A DNA stretch of 47,461 bases from Parahaliea maris. Its GTDB lineage: Bacteria; Pseudomonadota; Gammaproteobacteria; Pseudomonadales; Halieaceae. Shown in pieces: positions 31,518 through 40,474 of the stretch (its first letter is position 1; every line of letters begins with the position of its first letter). Under the pieces are notes generated by a model. That model was not told where the DNA came from. It ran no database searches and worked only from the letters and a program-made list of their open reading frames with translations. The stretch spans positions 1 through 47,461 of the forward strand of contig NZ_VRZA01000012.1 of the NCBI RefSeq assembly GCF_008064665.1. The letters run 5' to 3'. The translations under genes and the position numbers were made by a program.

Positions 31518-32714
31518 CTACGCCCCAAAACCTGCGCTAATATCATTCAGGTATTGGAGCTTTTTAATTCCGAGGTATTCAGCGGCGTTATGATTACTGA
31601 TACGTCCGAGCTTCCATGCCTCCAACACTAGTCCTGTATAGGCTTCCCCAACCTTATTTTTATAACGCGTCGCATAGTATTTTGGGCGAGCGAAGGATTT
31701 GTACTCGTCCTCGGCCTTTAGAAACTCTTCGCGCTTCTTGTTCCAGTAGAACTTCGGATCTACCTTGCCTAGCTTTACAAGCCTAACGAGTGCTGCGTGG
31801 GGGCTTACACAATATGTACGGGCAACTGCCTCTAAGGCATCGTCGGAAATCTCGTGCAGTTGCCCCGTTGCCCAAGCCATGCTGTCCATAACTGCGGATT
31901 TAGGCATGAGGTAGGCGCCTGCAAAATTGTCACACCAGTCCTCAATCGATTGGGCTGCGCCCCCTCCTTTTCTCACGTATGGCCCGATAATACCGCTTTC
32001 GCCAACCATTAAGTGTGCAAGCTCATGGGCCAGCGTGAACGCCTGGGCCCCCGGGTACTCCTGTGTATATACGATGACTGGGAGGAGCTGTTCAAAAAGG
32101 CACAAGCCTCTGGCTTGGTGCGCTTTCAACCCACCAGATTTGGCCACGATGACGCCGAGCGACTCAATATGACGGCGTACAATATCAGGAAGTAGGTACC
32201 ATTCGCTGGGCCTCATACCAAGTTGTTCGTCCAGAGTAAATTTCGTCCACTCTCTTGCCAAAGCCGCGTACTCTTCCGGGTCCGATTTAATGCTGGCGCG
32301 AAGTTCTTTAGGAAACTCAGGCGGGGCCTCTCCGATCTCTTCGTAGAGATCTAGGGCATTTATTCGAAGAGATTCCGCCCAGCCCTGAATATCAATGAAG
32401 TCTCTATTTTCAGTGGGGTCCGGCGCCCCTTGATATAGCCGAAAATCAGGCACCAGTTTGGGGCGGTAGACGCTGGGGGGCTCTGGGAGGAAAAATTCTA
32501 AAAATGGCCTTTGGTATAACTCGGCCATCTTACGTGCTTGATTCACTGTCGGTTCAAAGTCGCCTTCCGGTGACTCCCAATCAAGTATCATAGCGGGCGG
32601 CTTATTGAGTTTTGCGGCAATCTCATCTACAGAGATACCCCGCCATTCACGCGCCCACTGGAGCATGGAAGGGTTGAAACCGGCAGATTTAGGGTTGTTG
32701 GCTCGCCTTGGCAT
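31518..32714 (-). CDS. XRE-like/ImmA-IrrE metallopeptidase regulator
   Basis: This 398-aa protein joins an N-terminal helix-turn-helix-like segment (about 14-70, WAREWRGISVDEIAAKLNKPP) to an ImmA/IrrE peptidase domain. The zinc motif is HELAH at 230-234 in FTLAHELAHLMVGESG. In ICEBs1 and Deinococcus, such proteins cleave repressors; fused HTH-ImmA versions are common antitoxin-like partners of PIN/DUF4411 proteins. The following gene is that partner. Base composition is more AT-rich than the chromosome, consistent with transfer. Confidence 0.85.
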   Translation of the reverse strand: MPRRANNPKSAGFNPSMLQWAREWRGISVDEIAAKLNKPPAMILDWESPEGDFEPTVNQARKMAELYQRPFLEFFLPEPPSVYRPKLVPDFRLYQGAPDPTENRDFIDIQGWAESLRINALDLYEEIGEAPPEFPKELRASIKSDPEEYAALAREWTKFTLDEQLGMRPSEWYLLPDIVRRHIESLGVIVAKSGGLKAHQARGLCLFEQLLPVIVYTQEYPGAQAFTLAHELAHLMVGESGIIGPYVRKGGGAAQSIEDWCDNFAGAYLMPKSAVMDSMAWATGQLHEISDDALEAVARTYCVSPHAALVRLVKLGKVDPKFYWNKKREEFLKAEDEYKSFARPKYYATRYKNKVGEAYTGLVLEAWKLGRISNHNAAEYLGIKKLQYLNDISAGFGA

Positions 32715-32811
32715 GACTGCATCTTACCGGGGTAGCAACTTCGGGCAAAGTACTCGATTTTTGTCTGTAACTAAATCAAGCTGGTTCGTTGAGAGGTACT
32801 ATAGGGCAAGC

Positions 32812-34275
32812 CTACTCGAAACAGTGCGCCGGGATCCCCAGTCGCCCAGACTCCAAGTCCGACGCTATCTGCTCCATCTCCGCCACCATGGCGGGATCGT
32901 GGAGCCAGCCCTCCCCCGCCCCGGTCAGCATGTAGTGCAGGGACTCACAGACGTGTGAGGTGGGGCCCTTGTCGGGCTTATCCTGGTAACGTTCGTCACC
33001 CGCCACCTTCACCCGCTTGAACTGATACGCACCCGATAGGCCCTTGATCAGGGTCTTACAGCGCGGATGGATCAGGATGGCAGGGTCACCGGCCACCAGC
33101 TTCGTCAGCTGTACATCGAGCGCCGTGGTTCGCTGCTCGAAGTCGTTCGAGGGCGCGGGGATCGCATAGATGCCGCTAGCCCGCAGCATGTCGAACGGGG
33201 TCTCGTCGCGGGTCTGGGCCTGCTGGTTGCCAGCGGGGTCGCCGGTAAATTCCACCTGGTAATTCCTGAGCAGCTCGTCCCCGCCGATCATCTTTTTGAG
33301 CAGCTCACCGAACCGCAAGGCACTCATGTTCTCGGTCACCAGCTCCTGCCAGATCAGCCAGCGGCCGTTGTGCTGCTTCTGGCCGAGGGTCGCCGCGGGT
33401 GTGCGTCCAAAGTCGATGCCCACCGACAACGGCAGGCGTGGGTCCAAGGTGAACTCCCCAACGTGGGTGTGCTCGCTAAAGTCCGGATGGACTGGCCTGC
33501 CGTCGGAGTGGAAGACGAACTCGTTAGCGAGGTTCTGCCTGATCCAGCTGTCCTTCTTCGCCTGGGTCAGGCGGTCGTAGTAGCCGTGGGGCAAGTTGTG
33601 CACATTCTCGGCATCGGGGCATGCCTGCCACGCGCCGTTTACTTTCCGCACCGCCGGGGGCTGGATGAAGAAAGCGTAGTCCTTCGGCTTCTCGTCGAAA
33701 ACCAGCTTTGCCAGCCAGTGGTCGCGGTCGGGGGCGTTGGAGTCGGCGATTACAAAGTGCTTGGCGTTGGGCACCTGGGCCGGTGCCGGGTAGCGCCCAA
33801 CACGGGAGAGCAGTAGGTCCAGGTTGTCCTTCGACAGTTCCTTCAGCTCATTGGCGTAAAGGCCGGACAATTGCAGACCCCGGGCCTTGCGTTGATCCTC
33901 CGGGCCATCGAATGCCATGAAGATCACCTCGGCGTCCACGGTGGTGCCGTCGTCCAGGGGGAAGATGGCGGACCAGCTGGGAGGTGTTGAGGCTTTGAAG
34001 GTGCCGAGATCAGCCTGCTCCACGATCTCGCGGAAGTCCTTCGTGATCGTGTTCATCAGGTCGATGTAGGTATTCCTGACCACCGCCACCCGGGAGCGCC
34101 TCACGCGGTTACGGTCGGGTGTCTGGTGCAAGACCTGCAGCAGTACCTCGATGATGCAGCTGTGGGTCTTACCAGAGCCCAGCGGACCGATGATGGTGCG
34201 GAAGAAGGCGCTGGATTCGTGGAAGCGGAGGATCTGGCATCCTTGGGCCTGATAGTTGATGCGGACTGCAGCCAT
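32812..34275 (-). CDS. Phage terminase large subunit
   Basis: This 487-aa protein matches phage packaging ATPase-nucleases. Walker A is GPLGSGKT (30-37), a Walker-B-like segment is LSGLYANELKEL (136-147), and the RNase H-like nuclease domain begins at LSVGIDFGRTPAA with D288. SNAPDRDHW and FTGDPAGNQQ fit the family. The ATG at 34275 follows a TTG that would add one residue. No portal or capsid gene follows; the next gene is the ImmA-like regulator. Its presumed small-subunit partner lies 8.8 kb away beyond the restriction genes. Confidence 0.88.
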   Translation of the reverse strand: MAAVRINYQAQGCQILRFHESSAFFRTIIGPLGSGKTHSCIIEVLLQVLHQTPDRNRVRRSRVAVVRNTYIDLMNTITKDFREIVEQADLGTFKASTPPSWSAIFPLDDGTTVDAEVIFMAFDGPEDQRKARGLQLSGLYANELKELSKDNLDLLLSRVGRYPAPAQVPNAKHFVIADSNAPDRDHWLAKLVFDEKPKDYAFFIQPPAVRKVNGAWQACPDAENVHNLPHGYYDRLTQAKKDSWIRQNLANEFVFHSDGRPVHPDFSEHTHVGEFTLDPRLPLSVGIDFGRTPAATLGQKQHNGRWLIWQELVTENMSALRFGELLKKMIGGDELLRNYQVEFTGDPAGNQQAQTRDETPFDMLRASGIYAIPAPSNDFEQRTTALDVQLTKLVAGDPAILIHPRCKTLIKGLSGAYQFKRVKVAGDERYQDKPDKGPTSHVCESLHYMLTGAGEGWLHDPAMVAEMEQIASDLESGRLGIPAHCFE

Positions 34276-34412
34276 CAAAATTCACTCAACGAATTCAACA
34301 TGAATATAACATTCATCCAATGAATTAAGGTAGAGGTAAATGTACTGCGTTCTGATTTCCACGCTACAGCCCTGAATCTAGGCCGTATAGTATGGGAGCC
34401 CTCGCCTACTAA

Positions 34413-34753
34413 CTAGCCATTTTCTTGGGCCCGGGATTCCAGGTCTTCTGTCATTTTGACGGAGCCTGGGGGCCAAAGCTGCATTATGAGATATCCAGCG
34501 CCAGGAATTACTGAAGACACTGCTTGCAACGCAACTACCAAAAACCAAATGATGTGGTTTCCCAGCCCGGATTCATATCTTTGCAGCGCCAAAAACTGAT
34601 CCTCCAACTGAGTATAAGCAGCAATAAGAAAGCAAAGGCTGACATAGATGCTATAAGCGCTGAAACTACGCCATCAAGCTTTAACAACGCAGCCTCAAAG
34701 GTCAAAATCAGAACGACTAAAAAAAATCAGGAGTGGCCAAATCTTGAGTGCAT
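34413..34753 (-). pseudogene. Decayed small membrane-protein gene
   Basis: Reading leftward from an ATG at 34753, the frame stops at TGA after MHSRFGHS. It then continues open in the same frame with strongly hydrophobic residues (FFLVVLILTFEAALLKL and a second stretch FAFLLLLIL), and must shift frame near 34610. It then continues YTQLEDQFLALQRYESG, a third hydrophobic segment (IIWFLVVALQAVSSVIPG) and an acidic tail ending at 34413. One stop and one shift suggest a broken protein with about three membrane segments. A shorter intact protein from a TTG at 34607 is possible. The rest of the 34276-34866 gap shows nothing else. Confidence 0.35.
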
Positions 34754-34866
34754 AGGATAACCGGTTTAATCGGTGGGCAGGGTGCCACCAATACCCAAAG
34801 AAAAAGTCTTTTGTTGTCACGAACACTCCTTCAATCCGACTATAAGCTTCATGTCAGAGTAGGTAC

Positions 34867-37341
34867 CTATAGTGGTTCGTACAAGTATCTCTGAAAGCCA
34901 ACGAACGTTTCCCTGATTGCTGAAGGAGGACCTAATTCAGTGGCAGCATCACTTATTGTGTTGTATTTCAGCTCTATTAGGCTTATCAGTTTTCCCGCGG
35001 CCAGTTCCTGCACACCGTCTTCAAGATACCTCTCTAGAATAAAATCGATAAACTCTCGTTGCTTATAGTCGGGGTAGCCTACCGCCAAACTAGGATGTGC
35101 CCTTTCCACTCGTTCTTTCCTGGTACAGGTTTTTGCCGCATAGGCCACAAACGCGAGGACGTCATATACATCGCTCTCTTTTGCGTCAATCAGGTCTTTC
35201 ATGCTGTCCAACTTTTCGTTGTCATAGCCTGCCTCTGCGAGATCTTCGAGAAGCCTTTCACGCGTGGTGGGATCACTCCATATCTGTCTAAGTTGCTCCT
35301 CGTCAGCAAAAAAGTGCGGCAGGTCGTCGAACATGCGCTCCACGAACTCCTTAGCGGTGATTGGCTTTCCTTCTGGGCTCCAGTACATCGCTGAAGAAAT
35401 GTGCTTGATCTGGCGAGCCCTGCCATCAGACAAGGTAATAACAACCTTTTTCTCGCATACACAGGGGCGCTGCCCACATTCGGTACAGGGCTCCGGTTCG
35501 GGTCTCTCACACGTGCAGGGATTATGGCCACATAACCCACAGATGCCGGGTTCTGCGCCTCCACCTTTTTCACAGCTACAGGGGGTATTGCCACACTTCT
35601 CACAAACCTGGGGCTCCAGAGGCTCACCATCCCATTCGGGGTCGGCAAAGTTGTAGTGGGCTTTGACGAAATCGTAGATGGTGAAATAATCCTTGCCGTC
35701 GTACATACGAGTGCCGCGTCCGATGATCTGTTTGAACTCGATCATGTTGTTGCAGGGACGCATTAGGACGATGTTCCGTACGTTGCGGGCATCCACACCG
35801 GTAGAGAGCTTGCGGGAGGTAGTAAGGATGGTGGGTATGGTCTTTTCGTTGTCCTGAAAGGTCTTCAGGTCGTTCTCGCCGCCAACGCCATCATTGGCGG
35901 TAACCCGAACGCAGTAACTAGGGTTAGCAGTCCAGCCCTTCTCCACCGCATACTGGTTGATAAAGTCCCGAACTGTGCCCGCGTGCTCCTGGGTAGCACA
36001 GAACACTAGAGTCTTTTCTTTGGGGTTAAATAGATCCATCCAATAGCGCACCCGCATTTTTTCGCGCTCGGGGATGGTTATGATGCGGTTGAAGTCGCCC
36101 TCCTTGTAGACGCGGCCCTGCTCGGGTTCGCCTTTGACGACCACTCCATCACCAGGGGTGTAGATGTATTCATCCATAGTGCCGACGATTGGCAGCACCT
36201 TGAACGGTGTTAGAAAGCCGTCGTTGATGCCGTCTTTGAGCGCGTAACTGTAGACCGGTTCGCCGAAGTAGGAATAGGTGTCTGCGTTGACAGTGCGCTT
36301 GGGGGTGGCGGTCAGACCCAGCTGTACGGCCGGGGAGAAGTAGTTGAGAATATCCCGCCAGGCGCTTTCGTCGTTGGCGCCGCCCCGGTGGCATTCGTCG
36401 ATTACGATAAAGTCGAAGAAATCTTCGGGGTAATCGCCGAAGTATGGCGAGGGGTTTCCGGCTTCATCGGTGCCGGACATGAAGGTCTGGAAGATGGTAA
36501 AGAAGACGCTGGCATTCTTGGGCACGGCGCCTTTCTTTTTGATCTCCCCGGGCTCTAAGCGCACGATGGCATCTTCACCGAAGGGGCCGAAGTCGTTAAA
36601 GGCCTGATTGGCCAAGACGTTGCGGTCGGCTAGGAACAGGGTGCGCGGGCGTTTTTTCGCAGCGGATGGCTCTTTCTGTGCGCTCAAGCTCCAGCGGCTG
36701 TGGAACAGCTTCCAGGCGGTCTGAAAGGCGATACAGGTTTTGCCTGTGCCGGTGGCCAAGGTTAACAGAATACGCTGCTTGCCCTGTGCGATGGCCTCCA
36801 GGGCATTGTTGATGGCGTTTTCCTGATAGTAGCGCGGCTGCCAGTCTCCTTTGCACTCAAAAGGGATCTGGGCGAAACGCTCGCGCCAGACAGCCGCAAA
36901 GTCGGGCTCGGGTCGTTCACCGCCGGACTTCTGGGTGAGATCAAAGGTCAGTTGCCAGAGTTGATCCGGACTAAGAAACTGCTCGACCAGCTTTTCCTCG
37001 CCGGTGAGCATATCCACCTGGTAGATGTCATGGCCGTTGGTGGCGTAGCCGAAACGGCACTGCAGGCGCTGAGCGTAATCCTTGGCCTGACGCACCCCCT
37101 CGGTATAACTCAGGCTCTCTTTTTTGGCCTCAATCGCCGCCAGCTTACGGCCCTGATATTCCAGCACATAGTCGCTGCTCAATGCCGAAGCGCGTTTGCC
37201 GCCGCCAATAATCCTGCCCTGGGTAATACTGACCTCGCGTCGGATATAGCTGTTTTCCACCTTGCCCCAGCCCGCTCCAATCAACTTGGGGTCAATCAGT
37301 TCGGCGCGGGTATCGGCTTCGTTGCGGCTTCCCTGCGTCAT
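34867..37341 (-). CDS. hsdR: Type I restriction enzyme R subunit
   Basis: This 824-aa motor-nuclease translocates and cuts unmodified DNA with HsdM and HsdS. The PD-(D/E)XK nuclease motif is D57...E71-A-K73 (SDYVLEYQGRKLAAIEAKK). The SF2 helicase has Walker A LATGTGKT (195-202), DECH (315-318), LGLTATP and QIIGRGTRMYDG. Just after the helicase lie three tandem CX2CX4CXC modules (C580 to C629, 12 cysteines), a probable zinc-binding insert. The C-terminal helical region (about 650-824) would contact the methylase. Its ATG overlaps the hsdS stop by one base (TAATG). Confidence 0.95.
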   Translation of the reverse strand: MTQGSRNEADTRAELIDPKLIGAGWGKVENSYIRREVSITQGRIIGGGKRASALSSDYVLEYQGRKLAAIEAKKESLSYTEGVRQAKDYAQRLQCRFGYATNGHDIYQVDMLTGEEKLVEQFLSPDQLWQLTFDLTQKSGGERPEPDFAAVWRERFAQIPFECKGDWQPRYYQENAINNALEAIAQGKQRILLTLATGTGKTCIAFQTAWKLFHSRWSLSAQKEPSAAKKRPRTLFLADRNVLANQAFNDFGPFGEDAIVRLEPGEIKKKGAVPKNASVFFTIFQTFMSGTDEAGNPSPYFGDYPEDFFDFIVIDECHRGGANDESAWRDILNYFSPAVQLGLTATPKRTVNADTYSYFGEPVYSYALKDGINDGFLTPFKVLPIVGTMDEYIYTPGDGVVVKGEPEQGRVYKEGDFNRIITIPEREKMRVRYWMDLFNPKEKTLVFCATQEHAGTVRDFINQYAVEKGWTANPSYCVRVTANDGVGGENDLKTFQDNEKTIPTILTTSRKLSTGVDARNVRNIVLMRPCNNMIEFKQIIGRGTRMYDGKDYFTIYDFVKAHYNFADPEWDGEPLEPQVCEKCGNTPCSCEKGGGAEPGICGLCGHNPCTCERPEPEPCTECGQRPCVCEKKVVITLSDGRARQIKHISSAMYWSPEGKPITAKEFVERMFDDLPHFFADEEQLRQIWSDPTTRERLLEDLAEAGYDNEKLDSMKDLIDAKESDVYDVLAFVAYAAKTCTRKERVERAHPSLAVGYPDYKQREFIDFILERYLEDGVQELAAGKLISLIELKYNTISDAATELGPPSAIRETFVGFQRYLYEPL

Positions 37342-38600
37342 TAGGCAGCTGCCTCTTTGCTATCCTTTGTCAGCTCACCAATAAAAGCCATTTGAAGAAT
37401 CGACTTTTTCAGCTCATCCAACGAATGTAGCTTCTTCTCGTAGATACACTGTACTTCTTTTACGTGGCTCTCTAAGAGCTCTAACTGCTGTATGAACCTA
37501 GTTTGTTGATCTAGGGATAATGGATATGAGACTTCAAATTCCTCTATTTGCTTTTTAGTAATCGCCTGCCGCGTTGAGCCCGACTCACCAATTCCTAACA
37601 ACTGATCTTTATAAAATTTTGACGTTAATGCGTAATTTAAAAAAGCAGGCAATAGCTCTTCTTGGTTAACACGAATGATAGATACATGTTGATTTACTCT
37701 AGCTGGAAGGAACTCCTCGGGCGCCAACGCACAACGAGCTACAGAGGCACCTGTGATATTCAATAGAACATCATTTTTTTCAACGATAACATTGCTAAGC
37801 TTTTCCGCCTGGTCATCATCGATAAAGGCCAAGTCCTTCTCCAAAAATCGTCGATCATAAACGTTCATGCTTCGAATAAGCGAAATCCCCTCTACTTTAT
37901 AAGCAGCTTTTCCTCCTTTGGGTGTCGCACCGCTACCAATTTTGGAAGTAATTGACTTCAATTTTGATGTGTTCCAACCCTCCCCGCTCTGGCCAAACAC
38001 CTGCTGCAAATAGCTTTCGAACAATTCGCGGGCGTTTTTGAGGTTTTTTTCGGTTAAGGCGCGGGCTCTGTCGATGTCGGCAAAGGCCTGGTCGAGGATG
38101 GTGACGATGTGTTTTTGTTCTTGTATTGAGGGAAATGAGATTTCGAAATTCTGAAGCTGTGTTTTGGTCAAAGCCTCTCGCGTAGCGCCAGCTTTATCTC
38201 CTGAGGTCAACAGCTGCTTTTTGTATATCGGCGATATGAGTATGTACCCAAGAAACTTGCTATCGATAAGATCTGGATCAGGTCTCAAAATGGAGACATG
38301 TTGATTCACTCGAGCTGGCAAAGTTTCGTCGGGAACTACACAACATCGTGCGATTGATGCTCCCGTGATGTTGAGCAGCACATCGTGCGGCTCAACAACC
38401 ACATTTGAGAGCTTGTCCGCCTGATCATCATCAATGCGCGCCAAATCGTCATATTTAAATACACCATCATGGACGTTCATGCTTCTTATTAACGATATTC
38501 CCTCAGACTTATAGCTTTTCTTTCCGCCTTTAGGGGTAGCTCCACTTCCAATTTTTGTAGTGATATTGGTGAGCTTTTCAGTGCGCCATCCAAACATCAC
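37341..38600 (-). CDS. hsdS: Type I restriction enzyme S (specificity) subunit with twin TRDs
   Basis: This 419-aa subunit chooses the DNA target. It has two target-recognition domains (about 10-157 and 214-360), separated and followed by coiled-coil spacers (KHIVTILDQAFADIDRARAL and the C-terminal LELLESHVKEVQ). The two domains are about 65% identical by hand alignment, sharing KIGSGATPKGGK, EGISLIRSMNV, DVLLNITGAS and LPARVNQHVSI. Normal HsdS domains are unrelated. The start is GTG at 38600 or the adjacent ATG at 38597; both overlap the hsdM stop and a GGAG lies upstream. Confidence 0.93.
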   Translation of the reverse strand: MMFGWRTEKLTNITTKIGSGATPKGGKKSYKSEGISLIRSMNVHDGVFKYDDLARIDDDQADKLSNVVVEPHDVLLNITGASIARCCVVPDETLPARVNQHVSILRPDPDLIDSKFLGYILISPIYKKQLLTSGDKAGATREALTKTQLQNFEISFPSIQEQKHIVTILDQAFADIDRARALTEKNLKNARELFESYLQQVFGQSGEGWNTSKLKSITSKIGSGATPKGGKAAYKVEGISLIRSMNVYDRRFLEKDLAFIDDDQAEKLSNVIVEKNDVLLNITGASVARCALAPEEFLPARVNQHVSIIRVNQEELLPAFLNYALTSKFYKDQLLGIGESGSTRQAITKKQIEEFEVSYPLSLDQQTRFIQQLELLESHVKEVQCIYEKKLHSLDELKKSILQMAFIGELTKDSKEAAA

Positions 38601-40063
38601 ACCAGCTCCTGAACCTTAGCCAGAATCGACTCACTTTCTTTATCCAGCGCAATAATTTCAGCAATGATGTCTTTCGGCTCGCGAAGCTCAGTCTCTTCCT
38701 TGGCATTAGGATTTTTCACCGACAGATCCCAAGTGGCCTGATCCAGATCCGCCACATTGAGCGACCAGGATTTGTCGGATTCCTTAAAGCCTTTCTGCAG
38801 CTCGACAAATTCTTGAAGGTCGTTGTCATTGAGCGCATTGGTTTTACCCAAGCTGCGGCCGGGGTCGAGCTGGTAGTACCAGACCTTGTGCGTCGGCTCG
38901 CCTTTGGTAAAGAACAGCACCACTGTCTTTACCCCCGCACCAAGGAAGGTTTTGGCGGGGCAGTCGAGAACTGTGTGCAGGTTGTGGTTCTGCAGTAACT
39001 CTTTTCTGAGGGCAATGGCGGCGGTGTCTGCATTACTTAAAAAGGTATTCTTGATAACGATGGCGGCGCGACCACCAGGTTTGAGAGTCTTCATGAAGTG
39101 CTGCAGAAACAGGAAGGCGGTTTCCCCAGTTCTAATGGGGAAGTTCTGCTGCACCTCTTTGCGTTCTTTGCCGCCAAAGGGGGGATTGGCCAGGATGATG
39201 TCGTGCTGGTTGCTGGGCTGTATGTCCTGCAGGTTTTCCGCCAGAGTGTTGGTGTGGATGACGTTGGGGGTCTCGATACCATGCAGGATCATGTTCATGA
39301 TGGCGATGACGTAGGCCAGGGATTTCTTCTCCTTGGCGTAGAAGGTGCGCTCCTGCAGGGTTTTGAGATCCTTGGTGGAGAGTTGCTTCTTCTGTCTGCC
39401 GCCCTGCCTGAGGTAGTCATAGGCTTCGCAGAGGAAACCGGCTGAGCCTGCGGCGCCGTCGTAGATGGTCTCGCCGATTTTGGGCTGGATGACGTCGATC
39501 ATGGCGCGGATCAGGGGCCGGGGAGTGTAGTATTCGCCACCATTGCGCCCGGCGTTGCCCATGTTCTTAATTTTGGTCTCGTATAGGTGGCTGAGTTCGT
39601 GCTTCTCTTCCTGGGAACGAAAGCGCAGTTCGTCGACCTTTTCCAAGGCGTCGCGCAGGGAGTAGCCGCTCTGGATCTTGTTTTTGATTTCGCCGAAGAT
39701 TTCACCGATTTTGTATTCGATGGTGTCCGGGCTTTCGGCGGCCTTTTTGAAGTTCTTCAGGTAGGGGAACAGTTCGCCATCGACATAATCGATCAGGTCG
39801 GAGCCAGTTAGGGCATTGTTGTGGTCAAAGTTGCCGCTCTCGTCCTTCGGGGCAGCCCAGGCACTCCAGCGATGTTCAGGATCGATTATGTACTGGTAGT
39901 CCTCATCCATCAGTTCGGCTTCGAGGCTGCGTTCGTGCTCCAGGTCGTCGAGGTATTTCAGGAACAGCATCCAGCTTGTCTGCTCGGCGTAGTCGAGTTC
40001 GCTGGAGCAGCCGGCGTCTTTCCGGAGGACGTCGTCGATGGCTTTGAAGGTTTGCTCAAACAT
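38597..40063 (-). CDS. hsdM: Type I modification methyltransferase M subunit
   Basis: This 488-aa N6-adenine methyltransferase protects host DNA and is required for restriction. The helical N-terminal domain (HsdM_N, about 1-150, WMLFLKYLDDLEHE) is followed by AGRNGGEYYTPRPL, the SAM-binding motif YDGAAGSAGF (201-210) and the catalytic NPPF (293-296). It is the first gene of the hsdM-S-R operon with a promoter at 40124-40151. The ribosome-binding site is weak, which may keep expression low. Confidence 0.95.
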   Translation of the reverse strand: MFEQTFKAIDDVLRKDAGCSSELDYAEQTSWMLFLKYLDDLEHERSLEAELMDEDYQYIIDPEHRWSAWAAPKDESGNFDHNNALTGSDLIDYVDGELFPYLKNFKKAAESPDTIEYKIGEIFGEIKNKIQSGYSLRDALEKVDELRFRSQEEKHELSHLYETKIKNMGNAGRNGGEYYTPRPLIRAMIDVIQPKIGETIYDGAAGSAGFLCEAYDYLRQGGRQKKQLSTKDLKTLQERTFYAKEKKSLAYVIAIMNMILHGIETPNVIHTNTLAENLQDIQPSNQHDIILANPPFGGKERKEVQQNFPIRTGETAFLFLQHFMKTLKPGGRAAIVIKNTFLSNADTAAIALRKELLQNHNLHTVLDCPAKTFLGAGVKTVVLFFTKGEPTHKVWYYQLDPGRSLGKTNALNDNDLQEFVELQKGFKESDKSWSLNVADLDQATWDLSVKNPNAKEETELREPKDIIAEIIALDKESESILAKVQELV

Positions 40064-40123
40064 GGGCTACAGGTCTACCTTGTGAATAGCGTAAGTGATC
40101 AATTCATCATTGAGGGTGGCGCT

Positions 40124-40151
40124 ATTATGCTATCAAGGACGTCATCCTCAA
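40124..40151 (-). promoter_or_regulatory. Promoter of the hsdM-hsdS-hsdR operon
   Basis: On the minus strand TTGAGG (40151-40146) and CATAAT (40129-40124) are separated by 16 bases. Transcription would start about 55 bases before hsdM. Confidence 0.6.
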
Positions 40152-40380
40152 AATTGTACAAAAAACGATCAGCCTGGTGGGCGGTCCTTTTCAGGATCTG
40201 TGGCAGATGGCGTCATAATCACCTAAGTCACGACAGAAGATTATGAATCTTATATTCACTTCTGCTGCGGATTTAAACGTTCTACTGATGGTCTCATCCC
40301 CGTGCAGGAGGCCCTCGGCGCCAATTTTTTGAGAATGTGATTTTTTCAGCTCTAACCTGCGGTAGTAGAAACGCCGTAAA

Positions 40381-40410
40381 TTGGCCGTGTTGCGTAGGCT
40401 CGCATACAAT
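40381..40410 (+). promoter_or_regulatory. Promoter of the 349-aa unknown gene
   Basis: TTGGCC (40381-40386) and TACAAT (40405-40410) are separated by 18 bases, with a predicted start near 40417. It is divergent from the hsd promoter. I see nothing else convincing in the 40064-40474 gap. Confidence 0.55.
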
Positions 40411-40474
40411 CCACGACTACATCACTAGCTCACACTCTATCCCTCACATAAACCACGGTTAGGAGGCTCAATTT

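Noticed and set aside
34524-34760. 78-codon plus-strand frame in the terminase-hsdR gap
   Set aside because: It lies opposite a hydrophobic, more protein-like (though broken) reading on the minus strand, and has no good ribosome site.
40191-40409. 72-codon minus-strand frame upstream of hsdM
   Set aside because: It overlaps the promoter of the divergent 349-aa gene, has no ribosome site and no recognisable composition.
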